From contig CALAZQ010000131.1 of assembly GCA_937926325.1 (NCBI GenBank), positions 1-13,083 on the forward strand: a stretch of DNA of 13,083 nucleotides, in the 5' to 3' direction. Positions 1 to 7,500 of this stretch are shown here, in pieces; the stretch's first letter is position 1, and the number at the start of each line of letters is the position of its first letter. A program made the translations under genes and the position numbers. This DNA comes from an uncultured Planctomycetaceae bacterium (GTDB lineage: Bacteria; Planctomycetota; Planctomycetia; Pirellulales; UBA1268). The notes beneath the pieces are model-generated. The model saw only the letters and a program-made list of their open reading frames with translations, was not told where the DNA came from and did no database searches.

Positions 1-58
1 TGTTCGCCGATGGCAAGCCTTGGAGACGGGAATCTAGAATGGATGTGGAGGTTTTCTC

Positions 59-676
59 ATGAGCATTGTCGAGCAGCCACAGGCCGCCGCCCGATCAGCA
101 CCAGCGGACTTTGCCAACCGGCGGCAGCCGGTCACGCTGGCGATGTACGACCGCATGATTGCCGCCGGGGTCTTCGACCCGGCCGAGAACCATCCCTTGG
201 AACTCATCGGAGGAGATCTGCACATGATGTCACCGATTGGAGACCGTCATGCCGATGCTGTTGACTGGCTTGCGAGATGGAGTCAGTTGGTCGTCGATCC
301 AGCAGCCGTGCTGGTGCGGATTCAAAACCCGCTGGCGATCCCCGGCTCGGAGAGTGCCCCGCAGCCCGACATCGCCTGGGTGGCCTTCCGTCGCTATGCC
401 GATCGTCGGCCGCAGCCAGCAGAGGTCTCGCTGCTGATCGAGGTGGCCGACACCAGCCTTGCGTTCGACACCGAGGTGAAGGCCGGGCTCTATGCGGCCG
501 CCGGCATCGCCGACTATTGGGTGGTCGATCTCATCAGCCGCGGCGTGATCGTCTTCCGCGATCCTCGAGCGGGCCGGTACGAGACCCGGTCAACCCATCG
601 TGACGGCAACGCCGTCCGGCCACTGGCCCGGCCGTCAGCGGTGCTCGTGCCCGCAGAGCTCTTTGCGACAGAGTGA
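59..676 (+). CDS. Uma2-family (DUF820) PD-(D/E)XK nuclease-like protein
   Basis: This 205-residue protein has the Uma2/DUF820 layout: an early LELIGG element (E48) followed by MMSP, a conserved His (H64), PDIAWV (D104), LLIEVAD (E128), and K141 followed by Y145 and the YWVVD strand (153-157). D104, E128 and K141 would form the PD-(D/E)XK site. The length is normal for the family and no key residue is missing. Uma2 proteins are predicted restriction-endonuclease-like enzymes that occur in many copies in cyanobacteria and planctomycetes; their substrate and role are poorly known, so the nuclease label rests on fold only. The ATG at 59 is chosen because GGAGG lies 7 nt upstream. The stop is followed by a 231-nt gap before the SNF2 gene on the same strand, so co-transcription is possible but not shown. 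Confidence 0.88.
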   Translation: MSIVEQPQAAARSAPADFANRRQPVTLAMYDRMIAAGVFDPAENHPLELIGGDLHMMSPIGDRHADAVDWLARWSQLVVDPAAVLVRIQNPLAIPGSESAPQPDIAWVAFRRYADRRPQPAEVSLLIEVADTSLAFDTEVKAGLYAAAGIADYWVVDLISRGVIVFRDPRAGRYETRSTHRDGNAVRPLARPSAVLVPAELFATE

Positions 677-907
677 CGCCGGCGGCTCACCGGCTGACTG
701 CGCACCACGCCGACACCCTGCGCAGACTGCGGCAGCCCGAACGGAAAAAGCCGTTCTTCCGCAGTCCCCACAGCTTTTTTGCGCGGACCGGCAACGATTC
801 CGCTACAACTGTGGATTGGCCTGCGCGGTGCCACCTTGGCGTTCCGGTGCCGGCCGAGCAGTCATTCATTGCATTCATTTCTTCGCTCGCCCCCCAGCAC
901 TTTTTGT
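677..907. other. 231-nt intergenic region with weak hairpin and AT-rich tandem repeat
   Basis: No gene is supported here. A 6-bp perfect stem (739-744 with 751-756, GAACGG/CCGTTC, loop AAAAAG) lies downstream of the Uma2 gene; a T-run (775-780) follows, but 18 nt away, so this is a poor intrinsic terminator. Just before the SNF2 start is a 9-bp tandem repeat, CATTCATTG/CATTCATTT (863-871 and 872-880). It is AT-rich against a GC-rich background and could be a promoter or operator element. I see no convincing -35/-10 pair and no Shine-Dalgarno before the SNF2 ATG. Confidence 0.35.
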
Positions 908-3900
908 ATGAACACACTGGAGCAACGTCTTTTTCATCTCTTTGAACCTCAGGACCGCAAGCGGGCCCGGCGGATCGTGCCGGAGAAGGTGGTCTGCCCC
1001 CGGGTCGGCCAGGTGCAGGCCACCCTCGCCGCCGACGATGGCACCAGCCACGAGGTGTTGCTGGAACTCTCGGCCAACCGCCGCGGCGGCATGATTCTCG
1101 AAAGCCGCTGCACCAGTCCCGACGGTCGGGCCGGCCGGCCCTGCGCCCTGGTGGCCGCGGTGCTGCTGGAGATCGACCGCCGCGGCCTCCTGGCGGGGAT
1201 CGCCGAGCAGACCCCCGTCACCCTCGATGTGGTGCCCGACGACGAACCGGCTGACGATGATGACGATGAGGCTGCGCCGGTTTTCTCCGGCAACGGTGCC
1301 GATCTGCCAGCCACCGTCGCGGTGACGACCAGCTACTCGGCGGGCGTGAAAACCGTCTCGCGGCACCGCGGTGCCAAACTCAACAGCCCCGGCCCGGCTG
1401 GATCTGCCGACCCCACCAGCCGTCGCGGCAGCCGGCAGCCGGCTTGGGCAACAGAGTTGGAAACCCGCCGCCGGCTGGTTGAGCCAGCGGTCCGCTCCGG
1501 TGGGGTCGCGCTCGGTGATCTGCGGAAGAGCACCGGCACGCTGATGTTCCTGCTCGACCCGGCTGCGGCTGAGCAGCGAGTGGTGGTCGTCGTGCCCTGC
1601 CGCATGGGCCTCGATGAGCTGGGCCAGCCTTGTGGACGGCCCAAGCCGATTACGATCGGGCCGCAGCATGTCAGCTTTGACCAGTTTGATGCCGATGAGC
1701 GGCGGGTGCTGGCGGCGCTGGCCGGCACCATGGCCGACGAGGGGCATCATGGCGGCGGGCCGCTCGAGCGGCGAACCATCAGCCGGTTCGTTCTCAGCCG
1801 GCAGTCGGCGGCCCGTGATCTGGCGATGCTCTGCGAGCAGGGTCGCTTGGTCCTGCAGCCAGAACCGCGGCGGGATCCCGAGACTGTTGTGCCACTGGTC
1901 TGGGATGCGAGCCGACCCTGGGAGTTTGCCCTGGTGGTTGAGCCGGGGGACGACAGCGGCCTTGAGGCCTGCCTCGAGGATGACCTCGCCACCGGCAAAC
2001 AAAAGCTGGCCCGGCCCAAAAAGGCCAGCCTGAACGGCCTGCTGGTGCGGGGCAGTGAACGGCGATCGCTGCAAGCGCCCCGACTGATCCTGCGGGCCGG
2101 ATTCCTCGTGCTGGGTGATCGGCTGACCCGACTGGCGGTCGACCCGGCGGTCACCGACGAGCGGACGACGTTGCCGGAGGACGACGATCCCTCGGGCATT
2201 CGGGGCTGGATGGATCAGTTCGACCGCCGGGGACCGATCGAACTGGCCGGCTCGCAGATCGACGGCCTGATCGAACGCCTGGCCGGACTGGCCGATGTGC
2301 CACGGCTCGAATTGCCGGGCTGGACCGGCTGGCAGGTGGAATCGGGCCGGCCGCAACCCAAACTCGTGCTGGATGACTCACCCTCGGTGGCCGCCACCGC
2401 AGCTGCCGACGCAGTCGATCCCGAAGCCACCGTCGGCCAGCCTCGTCGCCGCAGCCGTCGCGGCCGGCAGGCGGTCCAGCTGGGTGGAACAATCTGGTTT
2501 GACTACGGCGGCATCCTGATCGCAGCGGACGATCCCGCCGGCGGTGCCGCCGACCCCGCCCGGCGACGGCTCGTCCGCCGCAACCGCCCGGCGGAGCGGG
2601 AGGCACTCGCCGCCCTCCCCCGGTTCGGCTTCGGCCCGGCTCGGGCCAATCGGGCTGCCGACGCCGCAGCGGCCGACCCCGCCGTGCATCATGTCGAGGT
2701 GCCCCGCTCGCGGCTCGATGCCTCGGTATCACAGCTGGCCGCCGTCGGCTGGGCGGTCGAGGTGGCCGGCCGCCGCTACCGGCCTGCCGGCAGTGTGGCC
2801 TGGAACGTGACCAGCGGGATCGACTGGTTCGAGCTGTCGGGCTCAATCGACTTCGGTGGCGTGGTTGCCGATATGCCGGCCCTGCTGGCGGCACTCGCCC
2901 GGGGCGACCGGGCCGTCGATCTCGAGGATGGCTCACGCGGCATCCTGCCGGCTGACTTTGCCGAGCAGCTTGAGCCGTTGCTGGCGTTGGCCGACCAGCA
3001 GAACGGCCGCCTGCGGTATAGCCGCATGCAGGCGGCCTTGCTCGATGCCCTGATTGCCAGCATGCCGCAGTCACAGGTCGATGATGCCTTTGCCGCGATC
3101 CGTGACGAACTGGCTGCCGGTGGCCGGCCCGAGCCCGAGAATGAACCGGATGGCTTTACCGGAACTCTGCGGCACTATCAGCGAGAGGGGCTCGGCTGGC
3201 TCACCTTCCTGGAGCGGCTGGGACTGGGCGGCTGCCTGGCCGACGACATGGGCCTGGGCAAGACGATTCAGGTCCTCGCCCTATTCGTCCGGCGGCAGCA
3301 GGTGGTCCGCGAGGCCGGCCTGACCCCCCGGCCGTCCCTGGTGGTGGTGCCCAAGAGCCTGATCTTCAACTGGATGGAAGAGGCCCGGCGGTTCGCCCCG
3401 CAGCTACGGCTGCTCAACTACACCGGCCAGGAGCGAACCGAGGCGACCGAATCGATCGGCGAACATGACCTCGTGCTCACCACCTACGGCACCCTCCGCC
3501 GCGACATCATCCAGCACCGCAAGCTCGAGTTTGACTATGTCGTGCTCGATGAGGCACAGGCCATCAAGAATGCTGCCAGCCAGGCGGCCAAAGCCTGTCG
3601 GCTGCTCAAGGCCCGGCAACGGCTGGCCCTGACGGGTACTCCGGTAGAAAACCACATCGGTGAACTCTGGAGCATCTTCGAGTTCCTCAATCCCGGCCAG
3701 CTCGGCACCGCCAGCCGGCTGAAGCGGTTCCTGGCCGGTGGCCGCGGCAACGGGGCCGAACTGGTCGCCCGGGCCGTGCGGCCCTACCTGCTGCGGCGGA
3801 CCAAGTCGCAGGTGCTTGCCGACCTGCCCGAGAAGACCGAGCAGACCCTCTTCTGCGAACTGGGTGAGCAGCAGCGAAAGGCCTATGACGAACTCCGCAG

Positions 3901-4549
3901 CCACTTCCGGCGGGAGCTGGCCACCCGGATCGGCCAGCAGGGCATCGGCCGCAGCCGGATTGCCGTCCTCGAGGCGCTGCTGCGACTGCGGCAGGCAGCC
4001 TGCCACCCGGGGCTCATCGACGCCAGCCGCATCGATGAACCATCAGCCAAGCTCGACAACCTGCTCGAGCAGCTCGGCGAGGTGCTCGATGAGGGCCACA
4101 AGGTGCTCGTCTTCAGCCAGTTCACCAGCTTCCTGGCCATCCTCAGGCGGCAGCTCGATGCCCGTAGCCAGGTCTATGAGTACCTCGACGGCAAGACCAC
4201 CGACCGGCAGAGCCGGGTGGAGCGGTTCCAGGAAGACCCCGACTGCCGGCTGTTCCTCGTCAGCCTGAAGGCGGGCGGTCAGGGTTTGAACCTGACCGCG
4301 GCGGACTATGTGTACATCCTCGACCCCTGGTGGAATCCCGCCGTCGAGGCCCAGGCCATCGACCGGGCCCACCGCATCGGCCAGACCCGGCGGGTCTTCG
4401 CCTATCGGCTGATCGCCCGCAACACGGTCGAAGAGAAAATTCTGGCCCTGCAAGAGCAGAAGCGGGAACTGGCCGAGTCGATCGTCACCGCCGACACCGG
4501 CATCCTCTCCGGCCTCACGGCCGAGGATGTTGAGATGCTGCTTTCGTAG
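908..4549 (+). CDS. SNF2-family DNA-dependent ATPase/helicase with degenerate SWIM-like N-terminus
   Basis: This 1213-residue protein carries a complete SNF2 motor in its C-terminal third: motif I DDMGLGKT (779-786), motif II DEAQ (881-884), motif III LTGTP (908-912), motif V SLKAGGQGLNLT (1119-1130) and motif VI QAIDRAHRIGQ (1149-1159). Such proteins use ATP hydrolysis to translocate on double-stranded DNA and remodel protein-DNA complexes; bacterial members are linked to transcription recycling (RapA) or DNA repair, and the target here is unknown. The first ~770 residues are poorly conserved. Residues 66-81 resemble a SWIM zinc finger with two of four ligands lost (S66, C68, C79, L81). There is an acidic run at 111-121 and a basic Arg-rich patch before the motor. 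The frame is open back to a TTG at 779, but the ATG at 908 is preferred because the upstream translation is not protein-like. No Shine-Dalgarno precedes it. Confidence 0.93.
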   Translation: MNTLEQRLFHLFEPQDRKRARRIVPEKVVCPRVGQVQATLAADDGTSHEVLLELSANRRGGMILESRCTSPDGRAGRPCALVAAVLLEIDRRGLLAGIAEQTPVTLDVVPDDEPADDDDDEAAPVFSGNGADLPATVAVTTSYSAGVKTVSRHRGAKLNSPGPAGSADPTSRRGSRQPAWATELETRRRLVEPAVRSGGVALGDLRKSTGTLMFLLDPAAAEQRVVVVVPCRMGLDELGQPCGRPKPITIGPQHVSFDQFDADERRVLAALAGTMADEGHHGGGPLERRTISRFVLSRQSAARDLAMLCEQGRLVLQPEPRRDPETVVPLVWDASRPWEFALVVEPGDDSGLEACLEDDLATGKQKLARPKKASLNGLLVRGSERRSLQAPRLILRAGFLVLGDRLTRLAVDPAVTDERTTLPEDDDPSGIRGWMDQFDRRGPIELAGSQIDGLIERLAGLADVPRLELPGWTGWQVESGRPQPKLVLDDSPSVAATAAADAVDPEATVGQPRRRSRRGRQAVQLGGTIWFDYGGILIAADDPAGGAADPARRRLVRRNRPAEREALAALPRFGFGPARANRAADAAAADPAVHHVEVPRSRLDASVSQLAAVGWAVEVAGRRYRPAGSVAWNVTSGIDWFELSGSIDFGGVVADMPALLAALARGDRAVDLEDGSRGILPADFAEQLEPLLALADQQNGRLRYSRMQAALLDALIASMPQSQVDDAFAAIRDELAAGGRPEPENEPDGFTGTLRHYQREGLGWLTFLERLGLGGCLADDMGLGKTIQVLALFVRRQQVVREAGLTPRPSLVVVPKSLIFNWMEEARRFAPQLRLLNYTGQERTEATESIGEHDLVLTTYGTLRRDIIQHRKLEFDYVVLDEAQAIKNAASQAAKACRLLKARQRLALTGTPVENHIGELWSIFEFLNPGQLGTASRLKRFLAGGRGNGAELVARAVRPYLLRRTKSQVLADLPEKTEQTLFCELGEQQRKAYDELRSHFRRELATRIGQQGIGRSRIAVLEALLRLRQAACHPGLIDASRIDEPSAKLDNLLEQLGEVLDEGHKVLVFSQFTSFLAILRRQLDARSQVYEYLDGKTTDRQSRVERFQEDPDCRLFLVSLKAGGQGLNLTAADYVYILDPWWNPAVEAQAIDRAHRIGQTRRVFAYRLIARNTVEEKILALQEQKRELAESIVTADTGILSGLTAEDVEMLLS

Positions 4550-4744
4550 GCTCTCCAGAGGCCTTCCGGTGCGATTCCCGGACAGCCCCAAGCACGTGCC
4601 CGAACGCTTATCGAACCCTAACGTTTCCGGAGATGATAAGGGACTGCGTAGACTCCGGGAGTAGTTGCGAGCTGACCACGGGCTGGCGACATTCAGGCGA
4701 TGCGTGCCCCAATGACTGTTGCGACTTTCGGAGCTGCCCACCCG
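4550..4744 (+). other. Leader region upstream of the response regulator
   Basis: The gap between the SNF2 stop and the preferred regulator start holds several signals: the 11-bp direct repeat at 4601-4622, a 6-bp inverted repeat CTTATC/GATAAG (4607-4612 and 4635-4640), a possible -10 hexamer GATAAG (4635-4640, 4 of 6 matches to consensus) and a short palindrome ACTCC-G-GGAGT (4652-4662). No terminator for the SNF2 gene is evident. The frame is open from an ATG at 4700, so the boundary depends on the start used. Confidence 0.4.
4601..4622 (+). promoter_or_regulatory. Pho-box-like 11-bp direct repeat upstream of phoB-like gene
   Basis: Two adjacent 11-mers, CGAACGCTTAT and CGAACCCTAAC, match at 8 of 11 positions. 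An 11-bp repeat period is the known geometry of OmpR/PhoB-family binding sites, where each monomer contacts one repeat. The pair ends 12 nt before a possible -10 hexamer (GATAAG at 4635), close to the Pho-box-to--10 spacing in PhoB-activated promoters. The base sequence does not match the E. coli Pho box, so binding and autoregulation are inferences. Confidence 0.4.
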
Positions 4745-5509
4745 ATGCCTCTGACAACCCTCTCCTCTGGTGCCAGCGTGAAGCCACCCCTGACCCCACC
4801 ACCAGCCGGCAAGGGGCCGGCGATCAGCTATGACATTCTCGTCGTTGACGACGAGGAGGACCTGCTGGAACTGGTTCGCTATACGCTGTCGAAAGAAGGC
4901 CATGCGATCACCTGCGCAGGCACCGGTGAGGATGCCTTGAAGGTGGCCCGCAAGCAGCCACCTGACCTGATCGTGCTCGACCTGATGCTGCCGGGGATCG
5001 ATGGCCTCGAGGTCTGCCGCCGGCTCAAGGGTGACTCCAAGACGAGAGACATCCCGATCATCATGCTGACCGCCAAAAGTGAAGAGGCCGATGTGATCGG
5101 TGGGCTTGACCGCGGAGCCGACGACTACATCACCAAGCCCTTCAGCCCCCGGGTGCTGAGCGCCCGGGTGAAGTCGCTGTTGCGGCGGAAAGAGGCCGAG
5201 CTTCGCAGTCAGCTTGAGACGACGATTGAGGTCCGTGAACTGGTGATCCACCCCGGTCGGCACGAGGTCAAGATCGACGGTGAACCGGTCGAGCTGACCT
5301 ACACCGAATTCGCCCTGCTGCAGTTCCTGGCCAAACGCCCCGGCTGGGCCTATACCCGCACCCAGATCGTCGACGCCGTCAAGGGCGAGGATTATCCTGT
5401 GACCGAGCGGTCGGTTGACGTGCAGGTGGCCGGCCTCCGGAAAAAGCTCGGAGCTTTTGGCAGTAACATTGAAACCGTCCGGGGCGTGGGATATCGGTTC
5501 CGGGCGTGA
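4745..5509 (+). CDS. phoB: OmpR/PhoB-family response regulator
   Basis: This is a two-domain response regulator of 254 residues from the chosen start. The receiver begins at YDILVVDDEE, with acidic residues D35 and D36, phosphoacceptor D79 in LIVLDLMLPG, T109 in MLTAK and K131 in ITKPF. The C-terminal winged helix (about 160-254) has the family's ELTYTEFALLQFLAKRPG segment, the recognition-helix region around TERSVDVQVAGLRKKLG and the terminal RGVGYRF. It should bind direct-repeat DNA as a dimer once phosphorylated by the adjacent kinase. The symbol is by family resemblance; no pst or phoU gene is present to prove a phosphate role. The start is uncertain: the frame opens at ATG 4700, but those first 15 codons have low GC3, and the ATG at 4745 has GGAG 11 nt upstream. 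About 30 residues rich in Pro/Ser/Thr precede the receiver even so. Confidence 0.9.
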   Translation: MPLTTLSSGASVKPPLTPPPAGKGPAISYDILVVDDEEDLLELVRYTLSKEGHAITCAGTGEDALKVARKQPPDLIVLDLMLPGIDGLEVCRRLKGDSKTRDIPIIMLTAKSEEADVIGGLDRGADDYITKPFSPRVLSARVKSLLRRKEAELRSQLETTIEVRELVIHPGRHEVKIDGEPVELTYTEFALLQFLAKRPGWAYTRTQIVDAVKGEDYPVTERSVDVQVAGLRKKLGAFGSNIETVRGVGYRFRA

Positions 5510-5539
5510 CGCACCCCGTCCCCGCCAGCACCCGTCCGC

Positions 5540-7360
5540 ATGCCCAGAACCCGGCTCGCCTGGCATCTCTTTGTGACGTTTTTGGTCGCGGTGGGGGCCG
5601 TCATGGCCGGCTGCTACTGGCTGGCGTCGTTGCAACTGGCCCGGCTGGCTGACGAGACGCAATTTCAGCAGATGACAGCCCTGGCCACGGGACTGGCCGC
5701 CGCCCAGCCAGAGCTCCTTGATGCTGGGGGTCGGCCCGCATTCGAGCGACTCGCCCGGCGGCTCAGCCAGCCGAGTGGAATGGCCTTTGAGTTGCTCGAC
5801 CACAGCGGCAGGCCGCTGGCCGGTTCGCGGCGGGAGCCGGCCGACGGCATCGACCTGGTTGATCGCTGGCCCGACCCCGAGCGGCTCCTGGCCGAAGCAC
5901 GTGCCGGCCAGGTGGCCCGCAGCAGCCGCTATGACGCCGGGAGCGGCAGCCGGGTGCTCGCAGTGGCTGTCCCATTCGCGGCGGACGGGGCCGCTGCGGG
6001 GATCGTCCGGGTGTCGGCCGATACCCGTTCCGCCGACCAGGATCTCAGCCGAGCCCTGCGGCGGCTGCTGTTCGGCTTTGTCGCTGGCGGTCTGGTCGCC
6101 ATCGTGATTGGCTGGATGATTGCCATGCGGGTGGCCCGGCCAGCCCGAGAATTGGCTCGGGCCGCTCGTCAGGTGGCCGATGGTGAGGCGGGGGTGCGGA
6201 TGCCAGGGTCAGAGGTGGCAGAGTTGGCCACCATTGCCGCGGCGGTCGCCGTGCTGCGGGACCAGCTTGTGGAACGGGGCCTGACGATCGGCAGGCAGGA
6301 CACCCAGCAGGAGGCGGTGCTCGACAGCATGATCGAAGGGGTGCTGGCCGTCGATGTCCGGCAGCGGATTGTCGGGCTCAACCAGGCTGCTGCCTCCCTG
6401 CTGCAGCTCGACATCGACGCGGTCGTCCGCCGGCCCCTGCAAGAGGTGATTCGCAATCCCGACCTCCGCCGCTTCGCCCTCCGGGCCATCGACTGCCGTG
6501 ACCCGGTCGAGGATGACTTCGTGCTGCCTGGGCCGACCGATCACACGATTCGGGTTCGCGGCACCGCCCTGCGCGATCCATCGGGTGAGGGCGGGGCGGT
6601 GATAGTGCTCAACGATGTCACCGAGCTTGAGCGGCTGGAGCGGGTGCGGCGTGATTTTGTGGCCAACGTCTCGCACGAACTCAAAACCCCGATCGCCTCA
6701 ATCAAGGGCTTTGTCGAAACGCTGCTTGATGGAGCCATCGACGACACCGACGATGCCCGCCGGTTCCTCGACATCGTGGCCCGCCAGGCCGACCGGCTCG
6801 AGACGATCATCGAAGATCTGCTGGCCCTGTCACGAATTGAACAGAGCGAGGAGGCCGGCTCGCTGCCGCTGGAGCTGACGCGAATCATCGACGTGCTGAT
6901 GGCGGCCCGGTCGGACTGCCTGCCGCGGGCGGCCGAGCGGGGGACGCCAATCGAAATCGACTGCCCCGACAGCCTCACCGCCGAAGTCAACGGTCCACTG
7001 CTCGAGCAGGCGGTGCTCAACCTGATTGACAATGCCATCAAATACGGCGGACGCGATGCGCCGATTCGAGTCTGGGCCAGCTTCGCCGCTCCCACCACGG
7101 CGGCCGACCCGATGCTTGTCATCGCCGTGCGTGACGAGGGTTGTGGGATCGATGCCGAACACCTGCCACGGCTGTTTGAGCGGTTCTATCGCGTTGACAA
7201 GGGCCGCAGCCGGCAGGCCGGCGGCACCGGCCTGGGCCTTTCAATCGTCAAACACATCGTGCAGGCCCACGGCGGTACGATTGCCGTCGATAGCGAGCCC
7301 GGTCGTGGCAGCACCTTCACCCTCCGGCTACCGGCCGGTGACGAGGCTGCCGCCGGATGA
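5540..7360 (+). CDS. phoR: PhoR-type membrane sensor histidine kinase
   Basis: This 606-residue sensor kinase begins 30 nt after the response regulator and is almost certainly its partner. In order: TM helix 1 (about 8-33), an extracytoplasmic sensor of about 140 residues, TM helix 2 (about 176-197), HAMP (198-245), a PAS domain (about 255-365), HisKA with phosphorylated H379 in ANVSHELKTPIASIKG, and an HATPase_c domain with the N box (N494, N498 in LNLIDNAIKYG), G1 box D532 in RDEGCGID, F box LFERFYRVD and G2 box GTGLGLSIVKHIV. All catalytic elements are intact. The TM-sensor-TM-HAMP-PAS-HisKA order is that of Bacillus-type PhoR, which responds to phosphate or cell-wall status; the actual signal is not shown. 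The ATG at 5540 has no Shine-Dalgarno, which fits translational coupling to the upstream gene. The gene ends convergent to the LOG gene. Confidence 0.92.
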   Translation: MPRTRLAWHLFVTFLVAVGAVMAGCYWLASLQLARLADETQFQQMTALATGLAAAQPELLDAGGRPAFERLARRLSQPSGMAFELLDHSGRPLAGSRREPADGIDLVDRWPDPERLLAEARAGQVARSSRYDAGSGSRVLAVAVPFAADGAAAGIVRVSADTRSADQDLSRALRRLLFGFVAGGLVAIVIGWMIAMRVARPARELARAARQVADGEAGVRMPGSEVAELATIAAAVAVLRDQLVERGLTIGRQDTQQEAVLDSMIEGVLAVDVRQRIVGLNQAAASLLQLDIDAVVRRPLQEVIRNPDLRRFALRAIDCRDPVEDDFVLPGPTDHTIRVRGTALRDPSGEGGAVIVLNDVTELERLERVRRDFVANVSHELKTPIASIKGFVETLLDGAIDDTDDARRFLDIVARQADRLETIIEDLLALSRIEQSEEAGSLPLELTRIIDVLMAARSDCLPRAAERGTPIEIDCPDSLTAEVNGPLLEQAVLNLIDNAIKYGGRDAPIRVWASFAAPTTAADPMLVIAVRDEGCGIDAEHLPRLFERFYRVDKGRSRQAGGTGLGLSIVKHIVQAHGGTIAVDSEPGRGSTFTLRLPAGDEAAAG

Positions 7361-7374
7361 GTGGCTGCAGATCA

Positions 7375-7479
7375 GATCTCACGGCGAAGGCACGGAGACC
7401 GCGAAGGCTCTCCTGCCGGGTCGTCAAGTCAGGCACAAGGTGACCCGCTTCGTGTCCTTCGTGCCTTCGTGGTGGGATC
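7375..7479. repeat. Imperfect inverted repeat made of CACGAAGG-like units in a convergent gap
   Basis: Two 32-nt arms (7375-7406 and 7448-7479) are complementary at about 25 of 32 positions, with 18 of 22 in the inner part, around a 41-nt centre. The right arm read on the - strand is a chain of near-identical units (CACGAAGG, CACGAAGGA, CACGAAG). Similar 'CACGAAGGCACGAAGG' tracts recur between genes in many environmental bacterial genomes. It lies between two stop codons, so it could be a bidirectional terminator, a REP/MITE-like dispersed repeat, or both. Confidence 0.7.
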
Positions 7480-7484
7480 TTTCC

Positions 7485-7500
7485 GGCCGGAGCACCGGCC
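7485..7500 (-). terminator. GC-rich hairpin abutting the LOG gene stop codon
   Basis: A perfect 6-bp stem GGCCGG/CCGGCC with a 4-nt loop directly adjoins the stop codon at 7501-7503. Neither strand has a clear U-tract after it, so it is at best a weak intrinsic terminator or a 3'-end stabiliser. Together with the neighbouring large inverted repeat it may separate the two converging transcripts. Confidence 0.45.

Noticed and set aside
1..62. Possible 3' end of an upstream gene overlapping the Uma2 start as ATGA
   Set aside because: One frame stays open to a TGA at 60-62, but 19 codons with weak third-position bias cannot be told from chance, and a second frame also ends nearby (TAG at 35-37).
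739..780. Rho-independent terminator after the Uma2 gene
   Set aside because: The 6-bp stem has an A-rich loop and the T-run is 18 nt away, so the standard geometry is not met; noted only as a weak hairpin.
863..880. Tandem repeat as a start of a repeat array
   Set aside because: Only two 9-bp copies are present, so it is not an array.
875..2356. 493-codon open frame on the - strand inside the SNF2 gene
   Set aside because: It is a shadow of the SNF2 N-terminal region; composition is low-complexity and no motif is visible.
4043..5803. 586-codon open frame on the - strand across the SNF2 end, the regulator and the kinase start
   Set aside because: It is antisense to three genes with intact conserved motifs, and its translation shows no recognisable domain. 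Long antisense frames are common in GC-rich coding DNA.
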